A stretch of 64,000 bases of DNA from NCBI GenBank assembly GCA_022885665.1, contig JAGQDJ010000019.1, forward strand, positions 267,360-331,359, given 5' to 3'. Position 1 is the first letter of the stretch, and every line of letters starts with the position of its first letter. The translations under genes and the position numbers were made by a program. The notes beneath the pieces were generated by a model, which was not told the DNA's origin, did not search any database, and saw nothing but the letters and a program-made list of their open reading frames with translations. This document shows, piece after piece, positions 39,489 to 52,693 of this stretch. The stretch is from Triops longicaudatus. Lineage: Eukaryota; Arthropoda; Branchiopoda; Notostraca; Triopsidae.

Positions 39489-39573
39489 ATCAATAAATTT
39501 CTTACCATCAATAAATTTCATATCAATCTAGAAACGCTTGTTTTAAATTTCCAGATTTTATCAATAAATTTCA
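39489..39573 (+). terminator. Triple AATAAA cluster, probable annexin polyadenylation signal
   Basis: The 13-base string ATCAATAAATTTC occurs three times, near 39489, 39508 and 39560, each copy containing AATAAA. The cluster lies 180-250 bases past the annexin stop on the same strand, a normal distance for poly(A) signals. It sits just short of the UTP21 stop on the opposite strand. Confidence 0.5.
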
Positions 39574-39646
39574 AAGCATCAATTTCAGACAGCAGAACTC
39601 AATTTACTTTGCCATATTCTTGATATTACGTATTAACACGTAGCTA

Positions 39647-42600
39647 TCAGAGAACAGGATGTCGCAAGAAAGTCAAAAGCGCTAAATTGGAGTCCAAGCG
39701 TTCTTGCAGAGGACACCACGTACTGTCTTCGATGTTGCTTAACGACTTCATAGATTCCACGCAGGAATCATGCAGAATGAGCTCACTTCCATGGATCTAT
39801 CAAAACAAACCGTGAGATCGAGGCACTAACAAATGCGTGTTCTTACTTTCAGAAATAAAGCCAAAACCGCTTGCAAAAATTCAAAGTCTCTCTTCGTCTT
39901 TAAACCTTCTTGAGTAGCTGTTAGGAAATTGATCATCAAGTCTATCGACCCTCCATTTAAAGGGGACAAGCCTCGTAATTCAGTATCAATACCCGAGGGT
40001 CCCAGACTCTTCAACATCGATAATGATTCCACCACTGTGAGAGAGACAGTGTAAAAATTTTTTTACGCATGAATGACGTGGTCAATACTTACATTTTTCC
40101 GTATTTTCTGCCTTGCTTAGCGCTGACGCAAAAGGCGTAAGAGGCTGTAATGCACCGAGGGACAAAAGCTTGGATCCCGGTTCAGTACTACCCTGGTTTG
40201 ACGCTGGTTGGTTCAGATTCAAATTGAAATGCGTCAGATTTCCCAAAAAGAATGGAGCTGGAGGTGGGGCTTGAGGAGGCTGGATGGGTTTATTCCGGCG
40301 CTACATAATAAAACAGAAAAGATGACAACGTTATTAAAATTTTAGAACAAAACATGTTCCTAAACTAAAAGACACATTACTGACTTAATATTCATTTGTA
40401 ATGGACCGGTAAGTAATAAAGCAAGTTTAAGGAAGATAGAACATATGAAACCAGCAATAGACAAAATTCTTGCTGGTTCTCAAAAAAAAAAAAAAAAAAA
40501 AAAAATTTAAAAAAAATCACTAAAAACAAATAAAAAATTATTTGAACAAAAAATAATGATAATGACAGAAAAAATTACCACTCACCTTTATGAGGTCCAA
40601 GTTCAACAAATTCTTCCACCTAGACGCAGGCAGTGATGACAACGTGACAAGTTCATTGGCTATCTGCTCTGGTGACGCGAACTCCTCGTTCTCAAGGTCT
40701 ACGTCTCCTTTCTTCAACTCGCCGTCTTCCTCATGAACAACAGCTGTTCCAGGCAAGGGAACGGTGACAGCTTCTGCATCCTCTTCTACGGGACCAAGCA
40801 CTAGGGGTTGATAAACTCCTCGGTTAACCCATAAGTATACACCCAAGTCGTCCACGTGACTGGTGGCCAAGAAATTCCCCACAGGAGAGAAACTCAGAGA
40901 TGTAATTGCTGACGGGAGACGAATTTTGTCCACGCACGACCCAGTTGGAAGGTCCCATGTCATCAAGGTGCCATCAAGCGCCGCTGAAGCTAACCACCGT
41001 GCATCAGGACTGAAGGTAATGTCGGTAACAGATCCTTTGTGACCATGTAGTCGACGCACAATGTTACGGTTGAAAAGCTCGACGAGGACAATGCTCCAGT
41101 CGTTTAAAACTACAGCTGCCAAGCCGCTAAAAAGAAAAAGAACAGTCAACTGTGCGCAATAAATAAATACAAATAAGATATGTTCTGAAAACACGTTTAC
41201 CTTTCTCTGTGCAAACTCAAGTGGGTGGGGGAAGCTGGCAAGTCAGTTTGACCCAGTTCTTCTGCTGTTTTATATCTCCAGAACATAAGCTTGTTTTCGT
41301 TACCCGCCGTAATCAGAATCTGATTGAGACCATCAGAAGCCAAGCCCCTTACAGCCTGAGGATGTGCTCTGCCTTCTACACCGGTGACCGCTCCAGCCAT
41401 GCCAATGACTTGCAAATTGGGTTCTGATAGGTTAGCTTGGCTGTATGTCGCACGAAGGAGGCCAGATTGTAGATTGTACCGGTCTACATGGCCTGTGGAA
41501 TACCCGACGGTTACAAAGTGCCCACACACCGATATACAAACGCACTGTTGAATACATAAAAATTACATTGGTAAATCAAAAATAAAATATATAAGACGTT
41601 GAAGAAATGCTGTTATGTTTACAGTTGCTGTTGCTCGCTTGAAATTCGGATGGCTTGAAAATCTGGGATGTTGTAAACTATGTTCTCCCATGCCTCCACT
41701 CGTTCTCCAAGTGAACGTTCTTGCTAGTCCTCGGTGGCACGACACTATTCCAGCCCAGTCCTTCTCTCGCACCCATTCTGGATTTTTCAACAGTTCCAAC
41801 GTACATGACAGGATTGCGATTTAACAAAATAAGAAATAATTGCTACACCAAGGTTACCTGAACTGAATGTCGTGATTGACGGCAAAAGAGTCATATTTTT
41901 CTTCTTTTTTTGGTTAGGATTGGATTTTGCTCGGCCTAGGCTATGGTTAAGCCGGTCAGTGACAGTCGAAAATGAGCGTAATGTAGCATCCTGCCCAGCA
42001 CTCAATAAAGTATCGCCTGCATTACCATGAAAACGAACACAAGTAGGTGGTGCGTGATGCCCTTCTCGAAGCCTAAGCAAGCGACCACTGCCGTCACTTT
42101 GATCGAAGATCCACATCTACGTAAAATAAAAAAAAAAAAAGCGTTATCTTTCAATTTGAATCACTAGGGAATATGAATCACCTTTAAGCTATTGTCAGGG
42201 CCGGATGTGACAGCTACGGGTTCGTCCGTAAGACACTTTAGGCCAGTTACAGCTCCTGCGTGAGCTTCTCGAATTTGCGAGCCAAGTCGACGATGTTCTA
42301 AGTCCCATACAGCAATATGGCCTTGTGGTGAAGCGGAAAGCAGCACAGGAACTCCGTCAGTGCGGAAAGACAAGCCTAGCACTGGTCCCCAGTCTTGATG
42401 TAAGTGCATAACTACTTCGTCATATTTGATGTTATGTAAATAGATAGACCCTGACGCTAAGCCAATGCCTAACACATCCAATGCAGGACTCTATACAAGA
42501 AAAAGTTGGAATTATTAAGTTGACGCGGATACAGATATTTGAATCAAAGTAGTTGTACCTGTTCAAGAACTTGAACTGGTGATTTCCAGCCTTGGAATGT

Positions 42601-43343
42601 AAACACTTGTTGGTTGGTACGCAAATTCCAAAGCTGAAGCGTTCCTTGTTGTGAGCCCAGAAGAACTTTATTGACGTAAGTACTTGGATGGCAAATTGCA
42701 CTAATTTTAAAATTTTTCCCGAAAGGTAGTTCAAGGAAAGTGTTTTCTGATTTAATGTCCCAGATTTTCATAATGTTGCCCTCATCTATCGCAATTAAAT
42801 GAGGTCCAAAGGGCAACATGAGATGGACTGGATGCTCATGCCCAGTGTATGTATGACTTAGCTGTTGGGCGAAAAACGGAAGTTTTATTGTTTGTGTCTG
42901 AAACAAGTACGCAAATCAAACCTCGGTGCCTCGTCGCCATGCTCTGATTATTTTGCCACAACCAGTATATACATGGAATGTGTCGGCACTTAAACAAGAA
43001 ATATCCGCTTCGTGAGGTGTTCCAACGCTTAAGAGATTTAAATGAGAGCTCTGTGAAAAGAGAAAATGTGTCATTGGACGATAAAAGAATAACTGTTCTC
43101 TTTCAAAACACACTGACGTGATTTTAAAATATTATTTACCGAATACGTATGAAAAGACTTCCCAATGGCCGTCACTATTAAATTTTCTTTCCTTCGTGTG
43201 ATGAAACGCACAACCAAGGGTACATGGTTGGCTATGTACCCTAACGCTCTGTATCCTGTGTAAATCCGACTTGACCCAACGACCGTAATCTTCTTTTCGT
43301 CGTTTTGTACACTATGCACAGAATCATCCCCGTCAACTTCCAT
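39647..43343 (-). CDS. WDR36: UTP21/WDR36, small-subunit processome WD40 protein
   Basis: UTP21 is a UTP-B component of the nucleolar small-subunit processome needed for 18S rRNA maturation. Eleven exons, in transcript order: 43140-43343, 42922-43050, 42559-42861, 42182-42490, 41858-42116, 41623-41777, 41201-41544, 40586-41126, 40093-40300, 39847-40034 and 39647-39796. They join in frame to about 929 residues, close to the human length. Recognisable blocks include RALGYIANHVP, GKSFHTYS, HPSTYVNKVLLGSQQG, DWGPVLGLSFRTDG, MWIFDQSDG and, in the C-terminal domain, GPSGIDTELRGLSP and KRDFE. Multiple WD40 repeats make up the first two thirds. The start is the first ATG (43341-43343). A run of 24 A lies in the intron at 40301-40585. 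It is convergent with the annexin, stop to stop 333 bases apart. Confidence 0.95.
40482..40505. repeat. Poly(A) run in UTP21 intron
   Basis: An uninterrupted run of about 24 A on the plus strand, inside the intron between UTP21 exons 40586-41126 and 40093-40300. It is a simple repeat prone to length variation. Confidence 0.9.
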
Positions 43344-44485
43344 GTTCTATAATTTATACTTCTGAATCGTCCTAAGTAATGCAGTCAGTTTCAAATGCAC
43401 TAACACATGACATTCTCCACGTGGTTCTCTGAAAGCATACACGGAGTTCGTTCAACGATTTCGCCCCAGTCCCTTTTCTGCGCGTGCTATTCGTAGGTTT
43501 TATGCTAGCAGCGCCGTTAGTCTTTGTTTTACGTTGGGGATTCGTTCCGTATCACCTATCGCACTACCGGCTTCAGTATCACTATGCCCCATTTCTCCGC
43601 CCATTGAACTCTGGTCACCCTAACGTGACGATTATTTAAAGTGCACTCATGTTCCCCAGAGTAAACACACACTTAATTTGGAAAACTTTTAAATCGACTT
43701 TTCCAATGATGGGGTCCCCAAAATTGTGCTTTGGCGTAGGCCGCAAAAGAGTGTCTGCTCCGGTCCCTGATTAGAGTGATTTAAAGCATAAATCTTTAAA
43801 CTTTAGTACTCCAAAATGTAGTCGTCATATTTCTGCTCTCCAATACTTTTGGTTCAGTGTGGTTGTTAAAACGTTACGTTCTCAAAAAAAAAAAGTTGAC
43901 ATCGCTAATTCAGCACTGCGCTTCTGGGCTAAGCCTATTTAATACGCACCGCCCCCTGTTCTGTAAAGGCTAACAGTAGCTGAATCCTGGAAAATAGTGA
44001 ACATGAAACATAACGTGGTGTCGGCAAGGCTGACAAGAAATTCGGAAGGAGATGCCGTTAACTTCTTTCGTTTATTTCCAAGCTTGTGTGGAATGTGGGA
44101 CACTTTCTTAAGTGCTTCATAACAATTGCGAGGCAGAAATATAGGGCCTGTTCGACTTGTCGTCCAGGGCGCCTGCGCAGCATGTTCAACCCCGCTAAAC
44201 ACTTCCAGGTGAGACACATTACCTTTAACTGCGTATCTTATGCACAACAAGCTAAAGCTCTACAGTAATGTCAACTTCAATATAAAAAGAAAGATTTTTA
44301 TGCATATGTTAATTTATTTCGGAATCTTAAATACATTAGTACGGAAGTCTGTGACACCATTTTCTAAGGTAATTACAATATGGTATAAAGCCAAATTGAA
44401 GTTCGTCACGCTAATGTCGAAACACGCAAATTTCTATGACCTTGCTTTTAAGGCAAGTAAACAAGTGTGATGGAAACAACAAGTG
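43344..44485. other. Intergenic, UTP21 upstream region
   Basis: No supported gene. It contains the UTP21 promoter side. A minus-strand open frame at 43939-44250 (103 codons) has no recognisable domain and I do not call it. Confidence 0.4.
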
Positions 44486-45900
44486 TTAATACATGTAAAT
44501 CTTCACACCGATAAGTTGGACATTGGGAAGCGTAGCCCAAGCAATGCCGTTCGTGAAGTTGCCGTTTTTGATGTTAGGAGTACCAAAAAAAAGCTGTTGC
44601 AAGTCCAGGACAAGGACCCAACCCAGATGCGGTTTCGTTAGCAGAATCTGTTAAATTACTTTCTTGCCAACGCCCGAAAGGTCCACACAATGGACGATAC
44701 ATAGTTACATCTTCCATGAATGGATCACTTGAGAGTGCGGGAACGCCCATACCATCCGAAGCTGAACCATTGACCCAACTTTCCAAAATAATGGACTTAT
44801 TACTAAAAAAAAAAGAGTCCAGCGAATGTCGCTGCAGTGGCTGGAAAAGTAGAATTCTCCGTGAGTAACTATATAGAGAGAAAGTCTTTCGTCGTATTGA
44901 TAAGACCACAGTAGATGCCCCATGCAAACGTACCGTATCCTTCAGATATGCCGTTTGGATAGTTATAGTTTGGATAGTAATAGTAAAACCTCTTCGACAA
45001 AACATTGAACGGTGTTTTTGTACATGCTTCCCCTTCCCAGCCAAAGAGTGCACGCTACTTGTTCTGACATACGGTCATAGAACAACTACTGAAATATTAT
45101 ACCTTACTAAATTAAAACGAAAAGTGTAGGCTCTTACCGTTCAGTGACCTATTAGGGTACCTAATGTTTTAACAGCTTAAATAAGTTCGACTATGTTTCG
45201 CATTGTGATTCCTCACAGCCAGGCCTTTGACAAGTTGAACACTTTTCCGGGTTTTGGAAAATACAGTTTTGGTTGCAGGCTAGAGGCGGAGCCGAATCCT
45301 GAAGTTTATTGTTGAGTTGTCCCGAAGTGATTGGTTGCTGCGGATGTTTGAGGTCAGAAGGTGAAAGGTCACAAAGGGAACCTTTATCTTCAACTGGTGT
45401 AACTTGAAGAACACCTTTCATTTGAAACTCCGAGTCGATTACAGTTCATCGAGTGTCATTGCATTGTACCTCAAATTTTATTGAAACTGTGAATGAAACT
45501 GTGAATGAAAATGAGATTCCTAAGCATTCGCACCCCGAAGACAGACGGCTTTAAAAAACAGTTAGTAATTCTTTTATCGATTTACCCAATTTGCAATTTG
45601 GTAAAAATTAGTTTTTACCATGCAGCTGACTGTACTCTAAGTTGCTTATTAAGTGATCGTTCATCTCTCAGTAAATGCTTCCAAATGTTGGTTTGATTTT
45701 CGTGTTAAGTGTTATAAGAAGAAAAGCTTTCGAACTACCGTACCTTGTGGATTATCGGTATTCGGATGAGGCATCAACCGAATTATATCCACTTCATCAA
45801 CTCTGAGGACGAATTCGGTATAAGTTACATGTATAATCCCAAATGAACTGCTAGTAACAGGGCTAATAAGAAGTGCAAGGAAGCAAGAAATCCCTATCAT
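44486..45900 (-). pseudogene. Secreted Cys-rich family, copy 1 (broken)
   Basis: This has the same three-exon layout as its neighbours. Exon 1 (45744-45900) encodes a signal peptide (MIGISCFLALLISPVTS) and the family N-terminus. The Cys-rich exon (about 45191-45440) ends in a premature stop near 45191 right after CEESQCET. The C-terminal exon (44486-45055) shows at least three frame disruptions: near 44990, near 44875, and at a run of eight A on the plus strand (44585-44592), after which the conserved GIAWATLP ending lies in another frame. It is closest in sequence to copy 2. Several independent breaks make assembly error unlikely, so I call it a pseudogene. Confidence 0.75.
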
Positions 45901-46773
45901 AGTGTTCGCACACCAAGGCTTCACAGAAGAATTCTAAATGTCGAAATATTTCTAAAGGAAGAACACTAGTCATGGACTGCTCAAGCTTTTGAAGGAACAA
46001 TGGGTGTCCACTTGAAATGTATGAGTCCCATTGGTGGAGTCGAAGTATTTTGTGAGGCGAACCATATTGTGAGGTGAACCATTGCAATGACTTAAAGCCA
46101 CTAACCCAAACCGTAACTAGTGGACGCTAGGCTTGCCGCCACGGGAAGAACGTGTTCGTTTTTTAATGGCCCAATGAACAAGCTATTGAAGGGAGAAAAC
46201 ATTCCAAAAGCTACTGAAAATAAGGGAACGTTACATTAAGTTCGATTGAAAATGTAGAGCTTATTATGGGATCCAAGGTACGTAAATGATCGTAGTGTGT
46301 TAATAGCAGCTTTTCACGTTAATCGTTCGCGGTATTCTGTTATCTAGTTTATTATTATTTATTGTTAATGGGACAGGTAAGAGTCAGAGTACTAGACTAA
46401 TCGAAGAAATTTAAGTTTCCTTTAATGGTTAAGAAGGTTTCATATAGGACACACCTATGGCCGATGGTTTAAGTCATTAACTTCCTATCCATTCCTTAAA
46501 AAATCTACTGTGTTAAAAGTACCACTTTTCTTCCGTGCCTTTTCCACTGCAGTATATAAAATGACAAATTCAGATGCTCTTTGTATATATTTGCAAATGT
46601 AAGTTCATGTGTTAATGACATTAATGAGGTCAGTGACGGTATGTCCGTAAACGAGAGTTATTACGGTACAAGGAAAGCAATATGCAATTGTGGATTGTGT
46701 CAAACACTATAAGGCAAGACGAACGTTACCTCTGAAGTCGTGCAACAGTTCCGGTTGAAATGCCACGCAAGTG
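45901..46773. other. Intergenic between copies 1 and 2
   Basis: AT-rich spacer with no coding exon or repeat that I recognise. It should contain the promoter of copy 1 and the 3' flank of copy 2. Confidence 0.4.
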
Positions 46774-48231
46774 TCAAAACATGTAAATCTTTACACCAAT
46801 TAATTGTATATTTGGAAGCGTAGCCCAAGCTATTCCGCTTGTAAAGACCCCGTTAGTTACATTAGGAGTACCGAAGAAAGCAGTTGCAAGACCGGGACAA
46901 GGACCAAACCCAAATGCAGTTTCGTTAACAGGGTTTGCGAAATTACTGGCTTGCCGGCTCCAGAAAGGACCACAGGATGGGTGATACATCCATGTATCCT
47001 CAACGAACACATCAGTCGCGAGAATAGGAACACCCAAGCCGTCGGTAGCCGAGCCATTTACCCAGGTTTGCAAGCTAATAGACTTATTGGTGGGAAAACA
47101 ATCGAGTCCGGAGTATGTTACGGTATAGGATGGGGAAGTATCATTTTCCGTGTATAGTTCAATGTAGAGAAATTTTTGCGTACTACTGATGAGATCAAAG
47201 CAATTGCTTAAAGCAAATGAATCGGAACCACGAGAAGTACCGTTCGGAAAGGAGAAGCGGTGAAATAATAACACTTTGTCGCCTAAACAACGAACGAACT
47301 TCTTGTACATGTTTCCGAAGCCCAGCCAAAGGATGCACTCAACTTCAACTGAAACAACAACGTTTAATAAGCACAATAATTAATGGTAGATTTTCATAAC
47401 AAGTATAGTAAACTAACCTTCAAAAGTTGAGTTGGGGTGCGTAATTTTGTAGCAGTCGGAACAAGTTCGACTGCAAATTTCGCACCGTGCGCCAGTACAA
47501 CCGGGTCGCAAGCACAATGTGCAATTTCCTGGATTTTCAAGCATGCAGTTTTCATTACAAGCTTGAGACGTAGATCCAGCTTGAACTTTGTCATAGGTTC
47601 GCGAGATAGAGAGTGGTATGGGTTCCAGTTCTAATTTTGGATTGATGCAGAGATTGGATGAATAGAGGTGGCAGTACACGTCTCCATTTGTTGTTTCCAT
47701 GGCTAAACTTGAAGCACATTTCGTGTTTAAAGCACACATTCGATTGCAAGTCATTGAGTGTCGCTGCATAATAGCTAAACAGAAAATAAATAAACGAAAA
47801 TGTAAATTAAATTGTAGGAAATTGTATAATTCGCACTCCAGGTAATGGACTATGTAAGTAGGTTGCAGATTGGTTAGACATAGCTTCAAAGATTCCTCTC
47901 ATACACGGAATACGCAATAGTTCGTGAAATCGTATCTACATACTTCCCGTTGTACAACAGATCCGCGCTTATCGACATTGACTTGGTACGTGAGGTGTGG
48001 GAACTTACGCTAAAAGCACTGCTCATTTTCGATATTTGTGTCAACTGCTATTGAAAATATACTACCCTTCGCATTCGTAGCAGTTGGGGCGGGTAACATT
48101 CGAATCTTCTTAACTTCGATAGCACCTTTGAGGGCGTATCTGTCATACGTTAGATAAGTTATCCCGAAATAACTATTTGCGGCAACGGTGAAAATAAGTC
48201 CAAGAAAGCAAAAAGCGAAGACTACTGCCAT
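46774..48231 (-). CDS. Secreted Cys-rich glycoprotein family, copy 2
   Basis: Exons 48066-48231, 47418-47774 and 46774-47348 join through phase 1 introns to 365 residues. Exon 1: signal peptide (MAVVFAFCFLGLIFTVAA) and a short N-terminus with FGITYLTYDRY. Exon 2: a first Cys module of the form CxxxC...C...C, loosely like a PAN/apple start (MTCNRMCALNTKC), then a denser module with CxxC and GCTGARCEIC. Exon 3: about 190 residues beginning VECILWLG, with PNGTS, WVNGSATDGLG, CGPFW and GPCPGLATAF, and ending SGIAWATLP...GVKIYMF. Several N-glycosylation sequons fit a secreted protein. I do not recognise the family and assign no function. Intact as read. Confidence 0.8.
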
Positions 48232-50541
48232 GGTTTTTTCTTCGTTCACCAAGTCTCTACTGAAACTGAAACTTGGTAATCTCAGAAACGCCTTTGTAGT
48301 CCACTTTGTTGGCGAGCTGCGCAAAGTAATGTTGTCTAATGAAATGCAGAAATACAAAGGTGGGCCTTTTAAGAAACGTGAATGACATTTCTGAGGCAAA
48401 CCTTTATCCACTTTACACTAATGCAAACCGTACCCCACAATACGTCGGTAACCTATTCATTTTGCACCCCCTAAAAAAGCGATCGTTTATGGCACTAGTT
48501 ATTGTTTTCCTGACTAGGGGCTAAAGAGCAGAAAAGGCTATGACGAAGAGACTAAGTGCGAGTTGAACTGCAATGCAGTCAGCATATTACGATATGATGT
48601 ATTTTCGTATGATACTCGTTAAAAAGTCGCGAAGCGTTAGTAGCAAAACCCCATTTTTACGCTGTCGACAGGTTCCGCGAAAACATAACGTATAGTGAAC
48701 CAGGTTTTAGGATTGAGATGCGTTCCGTGTTCTCGACCGTTTGTTTTTATTGAGTCACAAAGTAGTTAGCAAAAAATACTAATAATACTAATATTTATTC
48801 TCAAAAATAAATTTAAAAAAATTTAGTTTTTATTGTACACATTAAAAAAGGTTTGTTTATAATATCAGCAATTTTTTTAAACGTCTATTATTAATGCAAA
48901 CCTTTTAATTTTGTTATATGAAAGCAAAAGAACTATTCATATATTGAAGGTAAGTCAAAGTTATAAACTGTTGGCAGTGTTTGAGGATTTTAAGGTCCTG
49001 AGTTCTGTGGTTGTAGACAAGAAAATCTTCTGGTATAAGAAAATTCGGATTGAGTGATTTTGAAGATTCCGATTGATTTTGTAATTGCTCCCAGGAAGAT
49101 TTATGTAGCGAAATTCTGCTCCATTAGAAAGTAAAAGCACTGCAATGTTGGAAATTCAAATGTGTTATTGACATATTAATATGTCAATCGCGGAAAATTT
49201 TTTCCTTCAGGCGAGTCGAAATGGTACGCTACTTCATCATTTACTTATTGTTTGAAGGAAAGATAATACGCGTGATTTAGTGGTTCTTTCAAAATCAAGT
49301 CTTTATCACAACATTTTGTCTAATCGTGTTTTCTTACTGAAGAAACAACAGTATTTCCGGGATCAATATTTATTCTCTAATAGTATGGACGAAGGGAAAA
49401 GGGCGTGAAAGGAAAATCGTGTGAAGAGGGAGAGTATGCATTGTTCTAGTTGTTGTTCTTATTTCGGTACGAAGGGCTTTGTATTGATTTGTTCGCTATT
49501 TTTATTTTTGTGGAATTAAATTGGTCATTTGTAGAATTAAAATTGAAAAAGTTCGTTTCTTTTTGTGGTAAAATATGCTTACAGCGTATTAGGTATATCA
49601 GTTTATTTACGTGTTTTAGTTTTATGCAAGAAAACCAAGTAATACTGACATCAGCATTGTTATGTCTTTAACTTGCTTCACGCTGCGCTTGCTTTATGGG
49701 GATCTTTCGATCTAGGACGTGCAGTTTCGAGTCTTCACATGAGTAGTTTATTAGTTTGTAAATCCTTTTTATGCGTTTCTGTTTCGTTGTGAACTTCATA
49801 TTACACAGATTATATTCTATACAAATCATAATTAACCGATTTCGGAATATCCAAACGGAATATTTTATAAGACTATAGTGCATTATTGGACCAGAACTTC
49901 GTATTGCTATCGCTAATAGTAATTAGCTTGTATACTAAAATATTGTTGAACGCACTGATGTATTGGCAAGTTTACATGTTTCATAGAGAATTGTTTATGA
50001 AGCAAGTATCGATCTCGCTAGACAGATTCTAACAACTCCAGTTAATACCCTTGTTATTGTGAATATAGTACGCAGTTTAATATGACCAGGTACCTTGTAC
50101 ACAATAAAGGACACAATGTGCGTCAAACCTTAGGTCCTAGCTTGTTTATTACTTGCTTATAGTGGTCCAGCTTTGTGCCCTTCGTGCCCATGCTTTCAGG
50201 TAAACCATAGCAGTAACTGTTGCAGTTAATCAAATAAAATAGTGCACAATCCGATACCTCATACGTCAAGTGATCATTTGAAAGAATACTTCGGTTTGCC
50301 GTAAAATCCTTCCGTGTAGCTCTGTCATTGGTGTATTGAGTATTGATTTTCATTACATGTTAAAGTTAGTATCGTCTCAAAGTGCAATAAGCATTTATAA
50401 CCAACTCTTAAAATATTTTGAATCAAGCGTAAGATCCGATGAAGCGGTAGGCAACTTCCAAATGTGTAAAGTTAGCTGTACATCAAACAAAGTTTAGCCG
50501 TAATTTTAGGTATAGGGCACATAGGGTACATGATGCTAGTG
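48232..50541. other. Long AT-rich spacer between copies 2 and 3
   Basis: About 2.3 kb with no supported exon on either strand and no recognisable remnant of the array genes. Only short chance frames occur. Confidence 0.4.
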
Positions 50542-52096
50542 TCAGTACATATAAACCTGAACTCCAACCAGTCTTACACCAGGCAAGCCGGCCCAAGCTA
50601 TTCCGCTTTGAAAAACTCCATTCACGGTCGCGGGCGAACCGAACCACGCAGTAAGACCTCCCGGGCACGGTCCTTGGCCGAACGGGGTGTTTGTAGAGGC
50701 TGAGGTAGAAGTCATTCCAGCCATTGTCGTAGAGTTATCAGAAGTTGGCGTTGTCATGTTTCCCATGTTTGATGCTGGCGTTGAAGAACTTACGTCATTA
50801 CTATAACTTATGTTCCAGAATGGACCACAAGAAGGTGAAAAAGAGACGTCGTTAAACGGAATGATCCCTAGTGGTGCACCAAAGCCGTCTCCAGCGGTCC
50901 CACCGACGAATGCTCCTACAGTTATATTTCGCTGATCATAGCAGTAAAACCCTGAGTAGATCGCAGTGTAAGGTGGTAAACTAGAATCTTCTGGGTAGAG
51001 CTCTATATACAGATTGTGGCCGGTATTGTTGACGAGATTGTAGCAGGGAGCAAACGCAAAAGCCCTATCGTTTTTTACAGTCTTAATGCTAGTTCCATTC
51101 GGAAAGTTAAACTGTCGATACAGCATCGTGCGGTCAGCTTTACAGCCAACAGGGCCCATTTGAAATGTAGGGGGATTGCCGGTCCACAAGACACACACAT
51201 TGTCTAAAACTGACCATTAGTAAAATAATGTTGAACAGTGAAAAGCTTACCAGTCCCAGTTGCGTTGGGGTAAAAATTTGTGCTGCAAGCCGTGCAGGAT
51301 TGGCTGCAAATTTTGCAGTCAGGTCCGATGCACCCAGGTCGATGACACGCAGAGCAGTTGCCGGGATTTTGCGTGTAACAATCTTGTTGGCAGCTTCTAG
51401 GAACGCTAGCACCAGGAATTTTATCGTAGGAACGGAAATCACCGGCCGTGAAACCTGGCACCCCAGGAGAGAAAGGTGTGCTGGGATCCACGCACAAATT
51501 TCTCGGCAAAAGATGACAAATGTATCCATTTGTCATGCTCCATCGAAGCTGGCTTGATGCGCATTTAGGATTTTGCATGCATCTCCGAATACAGTTTTGT
51601 GTATATCGTAATTCGTTATCTGTGGTGAGACTTTCAATCTAGATTAATTGCTTAGTCATCAAGTAAGCTTGTGCGCACAGAGTTTCTATACTGAATTCTC
51701 CCAACGGAACTTCGCATTTTTTATTTATTATTATTATTATTTAAGAAGCTAAAAAAAAAAATAGCAAAATTTGAGGTTTTATATATAAAAGGCTAGTTTG
51801 CTACCGTGTTGCGCCCGGAGAGCAGAAATGCTTCTAAGATAGCTATGTGCACAAGCTCAGTGAAAAAAAAAAATTACAGGTTTTTTAACCAAGACTATGG
51901 AACTACGTGACGCACACTTAGATGGGCCACCGAACAGGAAATCTTCGCCCGTATCGCCTGTTTTGAAACGGGCTATAGCTGAATGACTATCTTCTCTCCA
52001 AAGTGAATCGTAGATTTTGTCAGTTATGCTGAACAAGTTAGCTGCTACGCTGCTAACGTCAAGGCAGCAGAGAATTGTGAGCAAGAAGCACTTCAT
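50542..52096 (-). CDS. Secreted Cys-rich glycoprotein family, copy 3 (with Ser/Thr insert)
   Basis: Exons 51931-52096 (the donor could instead be at 51916), 51251-51619 and 50542-51203 give about 398 residues, the longest member. Exon 1 encodes a signal peptide (MKCFLLTILCCLDVSSVAA) and FSITDKIYD. Exon 2 has the paired Cys modules (CIRRCMQNPKC; SCQQDC...CSACHRPGCIGPDCKIC). Exon 3 follows the family plan from VCVLWTG to SGIAWAGLP...GVQVYMY. It carries an extra stretch of about 36 residues between WNIS and GPCPGG, built almost only of Ser, Thr, Asn, Met and Ala, which looks mucin-like. No stops or frameshifts seen. Function unknown. Confidence 0.78.
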
Positions 52097-52693
52097 TTCC
52101 GATGAACGACTTGCTACAGTTTGAACTTGTCCGATAAGACTGGCAAGAATAGCACACGCAATGTTATTTTATATTGTCACGTTCCTTTTGCTGTTACTTC
52201 TTACTTCCTGTGGCATGGTGTTGTCAAGAAATTATTTTCAAACCCTGGAGCATTAATTGCTTTGGGTTCGGTCATGTTCTTTTGGCATGAGACCTTAACC
52301 GAACTTTTTCCTATATTCTCAATATGTGGTGGACGTTATAGTTACCCAAGATCAATACGAAATCCCAAAGCAACACCCGTTCCAAAGGTCGGTTTTCCAG
52401 AAACTTGGGTCTCAGGCTTATACTTTTCCTGTATTCTCAATAGTACTCAATAGTACTCTGAATTTTATGAGTACCCACTTCCTTACGAGCGCTGCTGCGT
52501 ATTCAGTTACAGCTTCAAAGTGTAGTACTCGTTCACATACCAAGAACTTCCCATTTTCTCTTTCATATAATTATATTGTCATTCCGAAATCTTATTAGGC
52601 AAATCTTCTTACAAATTTCGTGTGAAGTATATCAATTAAACCTGATTAGCGTAAATCTCGTTAAGGCACACTGTGATGAAAACACTAGGTTCC
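52097..52693. other. Spacer between copies 3 and 4 with small direct repeats
   Basis: No gene seen. It contains CTCAATAGTA twice in tandem near 52436-52455, and an imperfect direct repeat of CTTTTTCCTATATTCTCAATA near 52307 and near 52425. Confidence 0.45.

Noticed and set aside
43939..44250. Minus-strand open frame of 103 codons upstream of UTP21
   Set aside because: No signal peptide, domain, splice partner or similarity to the array genes; a chance frame is the simpler view.
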